Shown: positions 21,574-30,800 of the stretch, piece by piece | Numbering within the stretch: position 1 is the first letter of the stretch | How the letters are laid out: each line of letters starts with the position of its first letter | DNA from: Scilla litardierei | Lineage: Eukaryota > Streptophyta > Magnoliopsida > Asparagales > Asparagaceae | Assembly (NCBI GenBank): GCA_030789695.1 | Contig: CM061142.1 | Span: 277,133,043-277,197,042 of the forward strand | Direction: 5' to 3' | DNA: 64,000 nt | The notes under the pieces: generated by a model | The model's input: the letters and a program-made list of their open reading frames with translations, nothing else | What the model was told of the DNA's origin: nothing | Database searches by the model: none | Program-made: the position numbers and the translations under genes

Positions 21574-22520
21574 TGACGTGTGCCCTGGCTTGCTATCCGC
21601 AAATGGCCGGGGACCCGCGTGGGGGTTTAGAAATTTGTAACCGCAAGCGCACGGTGTTGTAGTGTGGCTTGGGGGTCGAACACAGGGAGGCGAGGTTGTG
21701 CTTGAGTCAAGGAGGACCAAAATCACCCCGGGGGCGAGCTAGCCCGAATCGGTAGATGCTTGTCACGGAAAGGAATAAAGGGTATGAACAATAAGAAAAT
21801 AAACCCAGGACTTTGGTTTCCACTCCAACGAGCGACTCTCGCCGATACGGCCTACGGGTATGGATACCGATCGGAATTAGGGTTTAATGGTGGGACGTTG
21901 CCTCTGAAAGTGGTACCGGCATCCCATGGGCCCGATATTCCGGTCGGTGCCCAGGATGATACACCGGACTTCCCGGATTCGATCGGTGGGCACTCCCGTG
22001 TCCATTAACACTGATCGATCCCGGGAGCATTAAGCTTGCAACGATAACTCCCAATGTTTCATCCTGCCGCTCCCGCGTGCTAGGATTCGACGTCTACGCT
22101 ATGGGCGTGAGCTACGGCTAGGGAGTCAACCGCCAAGTTTATTCCCACTTGGCCCAACGGTCAAAGGCGGTATTTTTCCCGCCGATGACAATGAAACACC
22201 CCGCGTAACCGTTAGATTCCTAATCCCTATCGATTTCCTAACCCTATGGATGCATCGGGAAGAGCCCCCGAAGGGGTTTCCACCAAAATCCCAGATTTGG
22301 GAACTACTCACAAAAATCCATTAAAAAGCGATCTAAATAAAAATTAACCGTTGGAATCATAATCAGACAATTGGAATGCGGAAGTAATAGAGTAGATAAG
22401 ACAATACTAAAATTTGAGAAAGATTTGAAAACTTACAAAAGAGCAATAATTACAGCCATCACAATAGGAGAAAACAGTAAAAACTAGCAGCTCCCCCCGT
22501 TTCTGGAACCCTAGGGGTTC

Positions 22521-22530
22521 TATTTATAGA
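22521..22530 (-). promoter_or_regulatory. LTR TATA box of Ath-E (3' LTR copy)
   Basis: The minus strand reads TCTATAAATA, just downstream of the palindrome array in element direction (nearest site centre about 22546). The 5' LTR copy is at 30161-30170. Confidence 0.65.
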
Positions 22531-22540
22531 CTCTCGCATC

Positions 22541-22906
22541 ACCCGACCGGTTGACAAGTCAACCGATCGGGTGACCCGTTACAGATAATGAACAGAAAAC
22601 GACGAGCTTTCACCCGGTCATATGAACCGGTCGGGTGAGTTATTGGAGTGACCGGTTGGATCTTGGTGCCATCGGGAGAAGTGATAGGTTGGGTGCCCGT
22701 GCCTTCAGCTTCTCATCATCAGCTATAGATGAACCGATCGGGTGAGAGTCACCCGATCGGTTGGAATTCTGCTCGAAAAAACAGAGAACAGGCCCCCGCT
22801 GAACCGGTCTGTGAACCGGTCGGGTGACTTCCATATGAGCTCCGGCTGAGACCGGGTGGTGCACGCGTGCATCACCCGATCGGTTGGAGATGACCAACCG
22901 ACCAGG
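22541..22906 (-). promoter_or_regulatory. LTR palindrome array of Ath-E (CCGATCGG type)
   Basis: About a dozen sites with core CCGATCGG or CCGGTCGG. Centres lie near 22546, 22566 | 22617, 22630, 22655 | 22737, 22756 | 22807, 22819 | 22855, 22879, 22901. The common pair spacing is 19-20 bp, with a second class at 12-13 bp. Most sites are bounded by TCAC or TTGA. The same motif occurs at 25736-26080 and in the other LTR (30181-30545). Confidence 0.8.
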
Positions 22907-23155
22907 TGAGGGGCTGAAAGATGTATTCTTTGGCGTTTGACCCCCTGGATCACGCGTGACTCCTCCCGTTGCTCCGGGGACTTGAGATATCGTCGTTAAA
23001 CGTCCCCTACACAGTCAATCTCCTGCAAACATGGATAAACAAAGAAAAGTGAAAGAAAACGAGAAAATACAAGAAAACGAATAAAAGACGTCGGAAAAAC
23101 ACGGAGAAACACAAAAGAAAACGTGCGTGAATATATGAAATATAAACGCACGTCA

Positions 23156-23169
23156 AAATCCCCCAAGCT
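23156..23169 (-). other. Polypurine tract of Ath-E
   Basis: The minus strand reads AGCTTGGGGGATTT, directly against the 3' LTR. It is identical to the Ath-A tract (9117-9130). The palindrome TCCTCGAGGA at 23183-23192 lies just upstream in element direction, as in Ath-A. Confidence 0.86.
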
Positions 23170-24474
23170 GAACTCTTCCTCATCCTCGAGGAAGACGAGT
23201 GAGAGTAGGAGCTCGGAGGGAGAAAATAGAGAGGAAGAAAGAAAAAGAAAACTCCATATCCTAGATCGTCCGTCAGAGCCAACAAAAATCAAAAACGACA
23301 CACCAAGCAAGCAAACGTCAAATCACACCACTAAACCTAGGAAAACGAGTCCAAATAAGTGTCGTGGGCCCACGCGGTGAAGCGCGAGTGAGTGCGGTCG
23401 TGTGCTAGCAAATGGTGTCGCTATCTACAATGTGCTATGAGCTCATATACGCAAATCCAGGAAATGACCCAAATACCGATTCGAATTTGAAATTGCGGTG
23501 AATATTAGTTCAAGCATGCATGAGAAGAGTAAGAATAGAAGCGTATCATGCATCGGGGACTCCACAACTAGGGTTAAGGAAATCACGCCACTATAGCCTA
23601 GATACTAGCTAAAAAGTTCCTAAGCCAAGTGTTTTCGAAAACGATGGGGGTTGAGATGATGTGGAGTAGAACACTCGGTGCAAATTCTCGCCTTCCCTTT
23701 ATTCTCGGTAAGTAGGAAGAAAATATTCACACGGGAATTTTTTTTGGGTTTTGGCCATTTGTATTTTATTTTTTATTTTTGGTTTTTTTGGCTATACAAA
23801 ATTTTTCTTTTCTTCTCTTTTTGGTTTTTTTTTCTTTTCCCTTTTTCTATTTTTTTTGGATTTTTGGGTTTTTGGCTATACACATGTGCACTCTCCCAAG
23901 TGGGAGAACGGTACACGACGAGGGGATTTGCACCAAGTAAAACAAAAAAAGAAGTCGAAATCTAAACACTCGGGCAAAGGAAACTATTCTCGCTAAATAG
24001 AGCATAGGCTAAATGGGTTATCCTAGTCCTTAATTGTGGAATCCCGACGCATGCGAATTGAAATATACGATATAAATATAGCATGCATATAGTAGAAACA
24101 AATACCTCATATTCAAATCGAAGCATGATAATCTAGGGGTCATTCCTGGACAGGTATATAAAATAAAATCACCAAGTAGAAGCACATCAAATAGCTAGTC
24201 ACGACGCACGACTCACAAAAAAGCTAAGTGGACCCACGAAGCGTGAAATGCAAGAGGGCTCGAAATCCTAGGGTTAGTGAGTGTGATTATCGATGCAATG
24301 CTAGGTGTGTGTGATTTTGTGGCGATTCATCATAGGATTCATCTCTAGGAGAAAGAGCTAAAAAGAAGAGAAGAGAGAAAAAAAGAAAAAATAAAAAACA
24401 CGATGAAAATGACACAAAAAATGAAAAAGAAGGACTCAAACGACGCACACAGTGCGACTCTCCCAAGCTGAAGT

Positions 24475-24494
24475 TTGCATTGCCCTCAATGCAA
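24475..24494 (-). other. Post-ORF3 hairpin (Ath-E)
   Basis: The minus strand reads TTGCATTG-AGGG-CAATGCAA, eight pairs. Next, in element direction, comes CAGCTTGGGAG. It is equivalent to 7493-7510 and 53280-53297, with different but still paired outer stem bases. Confidence 0.75.
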
Positions 24495-24741
24495 TATGAG
24501 TGAGAACGGGAGGGCAATGAAGATGGGGGGAATACGCACCGACACAAAAAGAAATGAAAACGAGGAAAACACAGAGATGAAACTGAAAATAAAGAACGAT
24601 CAAAATCAAAATCAAATGTCACGAAAATAAAAATAAAAATAAAAATAAAATAAAATGACACGACACTCAAAAAGTGAAAAACAAGCACACACACAAAAAT
24701 GAGAAAAACAACAAAACACGACAACACACCAAAATAGACGT

Positions 24742-24751
24742 CCCCCAAGCT
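24742..24751 (-). other. Internal polypurine-tract-like site (Ath-E)
   Basis: The minus strand reads AGCTTGGGGG, matching the start of the real tract at 23156-23169. It lies between the ORF3 remnant and the hairpin. Confidence 0.5.
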
Positions 24752-24937
24752 AGACCTGATAGTTCTAGCGAAATGATATGATCAGTGAAATGCAGAGATG
24801 TGCAAGGGGGAGTAAAAAACAAACAAGGTGAAATCAGAAAGCGACACGCGAATGGTCCCCCCTCCGACAGAGACAAATCAGGGCCCTGAAATGACAGATG
24901 GGCACAAATATGTGGGGGCAAAAGAGGGAAAGAAAGA

Positions 24938-25281
24938 TCAAGCAGGGGCACCACCCTCTGGAGGTGGTGACGGGGGCCTGCGCTGCGGACCAGGGGTCGT
25001 GGGGGTGGAATGTGGAGCTCGGAGACGTCGGGTGGGTCTTCACGGATGTGGCGAATGAAGCTTTGAAGAAAGGGGAGGTCTCGGTCGACGGACTCCTCGG
25101 TTATCCGACCACCCTGTCCAGCTAGGAGGATCATGGCCGTGAATCGATCGGCTTGGTCTTGATCGGGGGTAGATGTGTTGGAGGTGGTGGGTTGAGCGGG
25201 GGGATGTGCGCGACGAGCGCGACGGGTGGGCCTAGGGTTTGACGAGCTGGCGTCGGTGGGTTTAACACGGCGGGGAGGCAT
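24938..25281 (-). pseudogene. ORF3 remnant of Ath-E (ends only)
   Basis: The start at 25281 reads MPPRRVKPTDASSSNPRPTR, basic and proline-rich like the other ORF3 starts. After only about 65 residues it runs into a segment resembling the C-terminal end of Ath-A ORF3: a short helical stretch (DLPFLQSFIRHIR), then PPPRPLVRSAG. The conserved core with HP-L-I and RYE-G is missing, so most of ORF3 seems deleted. The frame stays open to 24667, but the last 90 residues translate the spacer and are unlikely to be real. The frame may still encode a short protein. Confidence 0.5.
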
Positions 25282-25712
25282 TGTGCGGGTGTCGTGTGTG
25301 TGTGCGAGTATGTAAAAGTACAATGAATCAACACAAACACGAAATACGGCCAACGAGCAAATGGAATATCTGGGGTAAAAATAAAAATTGAGCAAAGGAG
25401 CGAGTTTACCCAAATGAGATGAAGATCGTTGCTCGTAGACGCCCCGATGCTACGCGATAGGAGCACGCTGTGAAGTCGCGGCGATTTCTTCAACAAGTTT
25501 CGATATTGGGGAGAATGGGTGAAAGTTAGGGTTTTGTGTGTGTGTGGGATCGAGGAGAATGGAGAGAAATCGATGGTGGACGGGTAGGGAGATGGCGGGG
25601 AAAGACGATCGAGGTTGATTTTGGGGAAGAAAGAAGGCAGGCGCACGAGGAAGAGGCGAAACGGCGGTTCCGGATTCGAAAATGCCGAGTGCGGATCGAA
25701 TGGGCGGTCGGG

Positions 25713-25722
25713 GGTATTTATA
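25713..25722 (-). promoter_or_regulatory. Putative internal TATA box before ORF3 (Ath-E)
   Basis: The minus strand contains CTATAAATAC, about 20 bases from the nearest palindrome centre (25741) and about 430 bases upstream of the MPP start. The arrangement equals the LTR TATA of the same element. Confidence 0.6.
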
Positions 25723-25735
25723 GGGTTTTAAGTCG

Positions 25736-26080
25736 AACCGATCGGGTGACTTGTCACCCGATCGGTTGAAGGTTAGGTCAAAAATTCTTGCCGAAGAAAT
25801 GATACAGGAGAAACGGTCGGTTGACTTGTCAATCGATCGGTTGGCCGCTCCACTCATTTTCCCGAGAATTGAGGGCTGCTCACCCGGTCGCTTCAACCGA
25901 TCGAGCTCGAACCCAACCGATCGGTTGATATTCCCCAAAAATTTCCCGAGAGTTCTCCCCAGCTCACCCGGTCTATCACCCGGTCTCCTCATTCTTCAAC
26001 CGATCGGTTCATCTGGGGACAGATCTCGGCTTGTATCTGATACATCCCAACCGATCGGGTGAGTTATCAACCGATCGGTT
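25736..26080 (-). promoter_or_regulatory. Internal palindrome array of Ath-E
   Basis: Twelve sites with core CCGATCGG or a near match. Centres lie near 25741, 25761 | 25816, 25836 | 25887, 25900, 25920 | 25971, 25983, 26003 | 26054, 26074. Pair steps are almost always exactly 20 bp, with some of 12-13. The first pair forms a 32-bp inverted repeat (25736-25767) with arms AACCGATCGGGTGAC and GTCACCCGATCGGTT around TT. Confidence 0.83.
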
Positions 26081-26213
26081 GGGGCTTTGTTTCCTGCAAA
26101 AACCAACAGATTGTCTAAGTCCCTGAACGGATGTTCTCGCGGCTGATTTTATTTATAAAAGTAGATAAAATAAAGTTAAAAATAACACTAAAAAGTGGGG
26201 AAAAAGTTTAGAA

Positions 26214-26262
26214 CATGGCTTGCCTCCCATGAAGCGCACTTGTTTAACGTCGTTGGCTCGAC
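26214..26262 (-). other. Post-pol segment with AGGCAA-loop hairpin (Ath-E)
   Basis: The minus strand reads GTCGAGCCAACGAC, then GTTAAACAAGTGCG, then a hairpin CATGG/CCATG with loop G-AGGCAA-G (26231 to 26214). It lies just after the end of gag-pro, as in Ath-A. Confidence 0.77.
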
Positions 26263-26277
26263 GCCCGCAAGAGATGT

Positions 26278-27637
26278 TCACGGTGGTTGATACGGGTGAT
26301 GCCCGAAGTTCGGCATCTCTTCTTTATTGGAGCTGAAGGCCTTTGGAGTAGTCAGCTGCTGGAGAAATATTTGCTCGACTACCCTCTCCTTGTTCTTGGG
26401 ATCCGGGGGCTTCTCTTTCGTATTGGCGCTTCCCGCCATCTTCTTTAGGATCCGGACATCGTCTTTAGTGAGGCCCATGGGTTCTTTCCCTGTTCTCCTC
26501 ACAGGAGGAGCTTTGGGGAACCCGGGAGGGGTCGTTCTTGCTGCACTCGCTTTCCCAGCAGCATCTTTGTTCTTGGGGCCGTCTCCATCCTCTGAATCCC
26601 CCAAGTCATCGGGGGGGGTTTCTTAAGAGAATCTCCCAGGAGCTCTCTTCAGCAGCTTTTTCTTCTTCTACCTCAAGCAAATTACACCGAGGGTCATCTG
26701 GGGGATCGGGATACTTCATGGACAACCCCAGATCAAATTCAACTTTTTCTCCGCTGACGTTTAGAGAAAGTTTTCCGTTCTTCACATCAATCAAAACGCC
26801 AGCAGTGGCCATGAAGGGCCGTCCCAGGATGATGGGGGTGTGTGCGTCTTCAGACATGTCCATGACTACGAAGTCCACTGGCACATGCACCCCTTTTACA
26901 TTAACGGGGAGGTCATCCACAATCCCCACCGGATATTTGACCGACCGGTCAGCTAGTTGTAGGGTCATACCGGGGGGCTCTAAATCACCCATTCCTATCC
27001 TTTTATACATCGACAAGGGCATCAAACTTACACTCGCTCCGAGATCGACGAGTGCACGATGAATCTTTACTGCCCCGATCGTGCAAGAAATTGAGAAGCT
27101 CCCCGGATCCTTGAGTTTCGGCGGATTTGCCCTCTGGATGAGAGCGCTACATTCCGCCGTCAACACTACTTTCTCCTTTCTAGACCCTCTAGTCACCAAA
27201 TCTTTCAGGAATTTCGCGTAGGAGGGGATTGTTTTGATTGCTTCTAGGAAGGGGATTTGCAAGCTCAGGTCCTTGACCATGGCAAAGAACTTGCCATATT
27301 TCTCATCAATTTTGGCCTGAGCTAACCGTTGTGGAAATGGCACAACGGGTTTGAACACTTTCGGGCTCCCTTCCTCCTTCTTCTTCTTCTCTTCTTCAGA
27401 GACTCCCTCCGGAGTCATAGGATTTGATGACGAAGCACCGGCGTCTTTTGATTTTTCGATCAGTCGCTCAACGACCAACGGTGCTTCCGGTTTGCTAGGG
27501 GGCACTCTAGTAGGGATTTGTGTCCCGCTTCTCAGAACGATAGCGGACACATTTGCGTGCTCGTGCACGAGTGCCGTCGTTTGGGTTGCCCCCCTCGGGT
27601 TCATCTCCGGTTGTGACGGCAATTGGTTTTGTGACCT
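26278..27637 (-). pseudogene. pro: Protease region of Ath-E gag-pro; RT absent
   Basis: Continues the gag frame after one stop. Pre-protease blocks are VPFPQRLAQAKIDEKYGKF and IPSYAKFLKDLVTR. The active site is ALVDLGASVSLMPLSMY (about 27060-27010), and the second landmark IILGRPFMATAGVLIDV. A run of eight or nine G near 26610 causes a frame change. The other frame then gives GDSEDGDGPKNKD and KAPPVRRTGKEPMG and stops at 26278. KAPPVRR matches the tail of Ath-A gag-pro. No RT follows; the AGGCAA segment begins 16 bases later. Confidence 0.87.
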
Positions 27638-29020
27638 TTAGAGGTTCGCCACTTGTAACCCCAGCTGGGTTACTTGGTCCGTGAGGGCCCGCTGACCCAT
27701 TTCTAGCTTTTGGTTGATCTTCTCATGGTTGGTTATATATTGAGTCAAGAGAGACTCAATCGGAGAGACGGCCCTCTGTTGGCCATACTGCTGCTGCTGC
27801 TGGATTGGTTGCTGATTCCTGGGGGCGAAAAATTGTTGCTGAGGTTGTTGCTGATATGGTTGCTGCTGAACCTGACTCTGCTGTGGCCTAGCCGGCTGAT
27901 ATGTTTGTTGCTGCGGCTGTTGAGGCGGCGAGGGCTGAAATGGTGGCCGGTAACTGAAGTTTGGGTGGTTCCGGTTGTTTGGAGAGTAGGCCGGGTTGGA
28001 ATTGGTCCTTGGCGGATACGGCGCATTTCCCGTGGGGTTGTAAAATAGTGCGCTCGCCTGATCCAACGGTGGTGAGATGTCACCACCGTCGAATTCCCCA
28101 AAGAATTCGGATTCTACCGCTGAAATTTGCTGTGTACCGGCCCCACCGGCTCCCACCATTAGTGCGGAGATCTGGGTCGAAAGCAAGTCGAACTTGCTTG
28201 AAAGTTTGTCGACGTCCTCGAGTCTGTGTATACCCCCAGATCTTGGTGTGGCTCTCTCGTCACACCACCGCTCATTGTTGGATGCCATATTTTCCAGAAT
28301 ATGTCCGGCATCTTCCTCGCTCCTAGACATGAAGGAACCCCCAGCCGCGGCGTCCATAGAAGATTTCAGGTCATCCCTCAACCCATTGTAGAACAGATTA
28401 ATAATCTGCCACTTCGGAAGCTCGTGGTGAGGGCATCTTCTTTGCATCTCCTTGTATCTCGTCCAAGCTTCGTGCAAGGACTCGTGGCTGGCCTGGAAGA
28501 AGGAGGAGATCTCACTCCTCAACTTCATGGTCTTCCCCGGAGGAAATAACTTCGTCAGAAAAGCGTTGGAGTGCTTCTCCCAGGTATTGAAGGTGTTGGG
28601 GTCCTTCCCCCTTAGCCATTGCTTGGCTTTGTCTCGCAACGAGAAGGGGAACAGCTTCAGACGGATAGCCTCAGTTGTGACACCATTAATCCGGAAGGTG
28701 TCACACTTCTCCAAGAAGGAGTCTAGATGCTCGATCGGGCTCTCCATGGGTGCACCCGCAAACTGATCCTGCTGGATCCACGTCACCAAAGACGGCTTTA
28801 GCTCAAAGCTTTGGGCCGCAATAGCTGGAGAACGGATGGCGGAAGTCGACTCGATGGATGGCATCGAGTACTCAAACAGGGACTTGTGCGGTGGGGTGTT
28901 CTCCTCCATGGATTCGGGATCCTCTCTTCTTCGCTTCTCGGCGGCCAAACGCCTAAGGGTGGCGTTAATCTCTGGATCGAGGGGAATCAAGCCGTCAAGA
29001 CTTCTTGAACTCCTACGCAT
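27638..29020 (-). CDS. gag: gag of Ath-E, nearly intact
   Basis: Capsid-type protein of about 460 residues. I take the Met at 29020 (MRRSSRSLDGLIPLDPEIN), since this aligns with the Ath-A start; an upstream Met at 29050 is in the same frame. The gag domain has FELKPSLVTWIQQDQFAG, FPFSLRDKAKQWLRG, ESLHEAWTRYKEMQRRCPHH and INLFYNGLRDDLKSSMDAAA. A Gln/Pro-rich segment with many QQQ runs follows, then a helical end (EKINQKLEMGQRALTDQV). It ends at TAA 27638-27640, probably a mutated Gln codon, because the frame continues into protease. No zinc knuckle is seen. It may still express a Gag-like protein. Confidence 0.86.
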   Translation of the reverse strand: MRRSSRSLDGLIPLDPEINATLRRLAAEKRRREDPESMEENTPPHKSLFEYSMPSIESTSAIRSPAIAAQSFELKPSLVTWIQQDQFAGAPMESPIEHLDSFLEKCDTFRINGVTTEAIRLKLFPFSLRDKAKQWLRGKDPNTFNTWEKHSNAFLTKLFPPGKTMKLRSEISSFFQASHESLHEAWTRYKEMQRRCPHHELPKWQIINLFYNGLRDDLKSSMDAAAGGSFMSRSEEDAGHILENMASNNERWCDERATPRSGGIHRLEDVDKLSSKFDLLSTQISALMVGAGGAGTQQISAVESEFFGEFDGGDISPPLDQASALFYNPTGNAPYPPRTNSNPAYSPNNRNHPNFSYRPPFQPSPPQQPQQQTYQPARPQQSQVQQQPYQQQPQQQFFAPRNQQPIQQQQQYGQQRAVSPIESLLTQYITNHEKINQKLEMGQRALTDQVTQLGLQVANL

Positions 29021-29188
29021 GAAAAACAACAAACACCCGTGAAGCGACAAGTGGGAAAGAAACAGATAAAATAAGAAATAAAAATAAAAAAATAAAAAAG
29101 AAAAAGGAGAATGCGAAAATTATCGCGAGGTAGGGATAAGAGCTAGACACGAGGGTTCAGGAGATCCTAAAATAACAAACACGTTGCC

Positions 29189-29206
29189 TCCCCGGCAACG
29201 GCGCCA
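29189..29206 (-). other. Primer binding site, perfect tRNA-Asp match (Ath-E)
   Basis: The minus strand reads TGGCGCCGTTGCCGGGGA, an exact complement of the plant tRNA-Asp 3' end. It lies six bases inside the 5' LTR edge at 29213. Confidence 0.93.
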
Positions 29207-29212
29207 TAAACT

Positions 29213-30795
29213 TGACGTGTGCCCCGGCTTGCTATCCGCAAATGGCCGGGGGACCCGCGTGGGGGTTTAGAAATTTGTAACCGCAAGCGCACGGTGTTGT
29301 AGTGTGGCTTGGGGGTCGAACACAGGAAGGCGAGGTTGTGCTTGAGTCAAGGAGGACCAAAATCACCCCGGGGGCGAGCAAGCCCGAATCGGTAGATGGT
29401 TGTCATGGAAAGGAATAAAGGGTATGAACAATAAGAAAATAAACTCGGGACTTTGGTTTCCACTCCAACGAGCGACTCTCGCCGATACGGCCTACGGGTA
29501 TGGATTGCGATCGGAATTAGGGTCTAATGGTGGGACGTTACCTCTGAAAGTGGTACCGGAATCCCATGGGCCCGATATTCCGGTCGGTGCCCAGGATGAT
29601 ACACCGGACTTCCCGGATTCGATCGGTGGGCACTCCCGTGTCCATTAACACTGATCGATCCCGGGAGCACTAAGCTTGCAACGATAACTCCCAACGTCTC
29701 ATCCTGTCGCTCCCGCGTGCTAGGATTCGACGTCTACGCTATGGGCGTGAGCTACGGCTAGGGAGTCAACCGCCAAGTTTATTCCCCCTTGGCCCAACGG
29801 TCAAAGGCGGTCTTTTTCCCGCCGATGACAATGAAAAACCCCGCGTAACCGTTAGATTCCTAATCCCTATCGATTTCCTAACCCTATGGATGCATCGGGA
29901 AGAGCCCCCGAAGGGGTTTCCACCAAAATCCCAGATTTGGGAACTACTCACAAAAATCCATTAAAAAGCGATCTAAATAAAAATTAACCGTTGGAATCAT
30001 AATCAGACAATTGGAACGCGGAAGTAATAGAGTAGATAAGACAATACTAAAATTTGAGAAAGATCTGAAAACTTACAAAAGAGCAATAATTACAGCCGTC
30101 ACAATAGGAGAAAACAGTAAAAACTAGCAGCTCCCCCCGTTTCTGGAACCCTAGGGGTTCTATTTATAGACTCTCGCATCACCCGATCGGTTGACAAGTC
30201 AACCGATCGGGTGACCCGTTACAGATAATGAACAGAAAACGGCGATCTTTCACCTGGTCATATGAACCGGTCGGGTGAGTTCTTGGAGTGACCGGTTGGA
30301 TCTTGGTGCCATCGGGAGAAGTGATAGGTTGGGTGCCCATGCCTTCAGCTTCTCATCATCAGCTACAGATGAACCGATCGGGTGAGAGTCACCCGATCGG
30401 TTGGAATTCTGCTCAAAAAAACAGAGAACAGGCCCCCGCTGAACCGGTCTGTGAACCGGTCGGGTGACTTCCATATGAGCTCCGGCTGAGACCGGGTGGT
30501 GCACGCATGCATCACCCGATCGGTTGGAGATGACCAACCGACTGGGTGGGGGGCTGAAAGATGTATTCTTTGGCGTTTGACCCCCTGGATCACGCGTGAC
30601 TCCTCCCGTTGCTCCGGGGACTTGAGATATCGTCGTTAAACGTCCCCTACACGGTCAATCTCCTGCAAACATGGATAAACAAAGAAAAGTGAAAGAAAAC
30701 GAGAAAATACAAGAAAACGAATAAAAGACGGCGGAAAAACACGGAGAAACACAAAAGAAAACGTGCGTGAATATATGAAATATAAACGCACGTCA
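29213..30795 (-). repeat. 5' LTR of Ath-E (1583 bp)
   Basis: It has the same ends as the 3' copy. TATA is at 30161-30170 on the minus strand and the palindrome array at 30181-30545. The first pair here (30181-30212) is a perfect 32-bp inverted repeat with arms ACCCGATCGGTTGAC and GTCAACCGATCGGGT around AA. Confidence 0.94.
30181..30545 (-). promoter_or_regulatory. LTR palindrome array of Ath-E, 5' copy
   Basis: Counterpart of 22541-22906 in the LTR that would drive transcription. TATA lies about 20 bases away in element direction (30161-30170). Some sites differ from the other LTR, for example CCGATCGG here against CCGACCGG at 22543. Confidence 0.8.
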
Positions 30796-30800
30796 GATAT
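30796..30800. repeat. Target site duplication of Ath-E, right copy
   Basis: GATAT, identical to 21569-21573. L1-D ORF2 resumes directly after it. Confidence 0.95.

Larger units (their letters stand above)
21574..23155 (-). repeat. 3' LTR of Ath-E (1582 bp)
   Basis: On the plus strand it starts TGACGTG and ends CACGTCA, a 7-bp inverted terminus. It matches 29213-30795. It contains the palindrome array 22541-22906 and, on the minus strand, TATA (22521-22530). Confidence 0.94.
23193..24937 (-). other. 3' spacer of Ath-E
   Basis: Non-coding. It has a T-rich block at 23735-23880 and an A-rich block at 24360-24720 with AAAATA runs. It carries a hairpin (24475-24494), a weak tract-like site beside it (TCCCAAGCTG, 24461-24470) and a clear tract-like site at 24742-24751. 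The layout is the same as the Ath-A 3' spacer in reverse. Confidence 0.7.
21574..30795 (-). mobile_element. Ath-E: pol-less Athila-type element inside L1-D
   Basis: Complete 9222-bp element on the minus strand, flanked by GATAT on both sides. In its own direction: 5' LTR (30795-29213), perfect tRNA-Asp primer site, gag, protease, AGGCAA segment, palindrome array, TATA, shortened ORF3, spacer, polypurine tract, 3' LTR (23155-21574). RT, RNase H and integrase are absent. By eye the LTRs differ at about 37 of 1582 positions (near 97.7% identity). Gag-pro has one nonsense codon and one homopolymer frameshift. Confidence 0.94.

Noticed and set aside
23678..23996. Phe-rich small membrane protein in the Ath-E spacer
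   Set aside because: It translates a T-rich low-complexity run in non-coding spacer.
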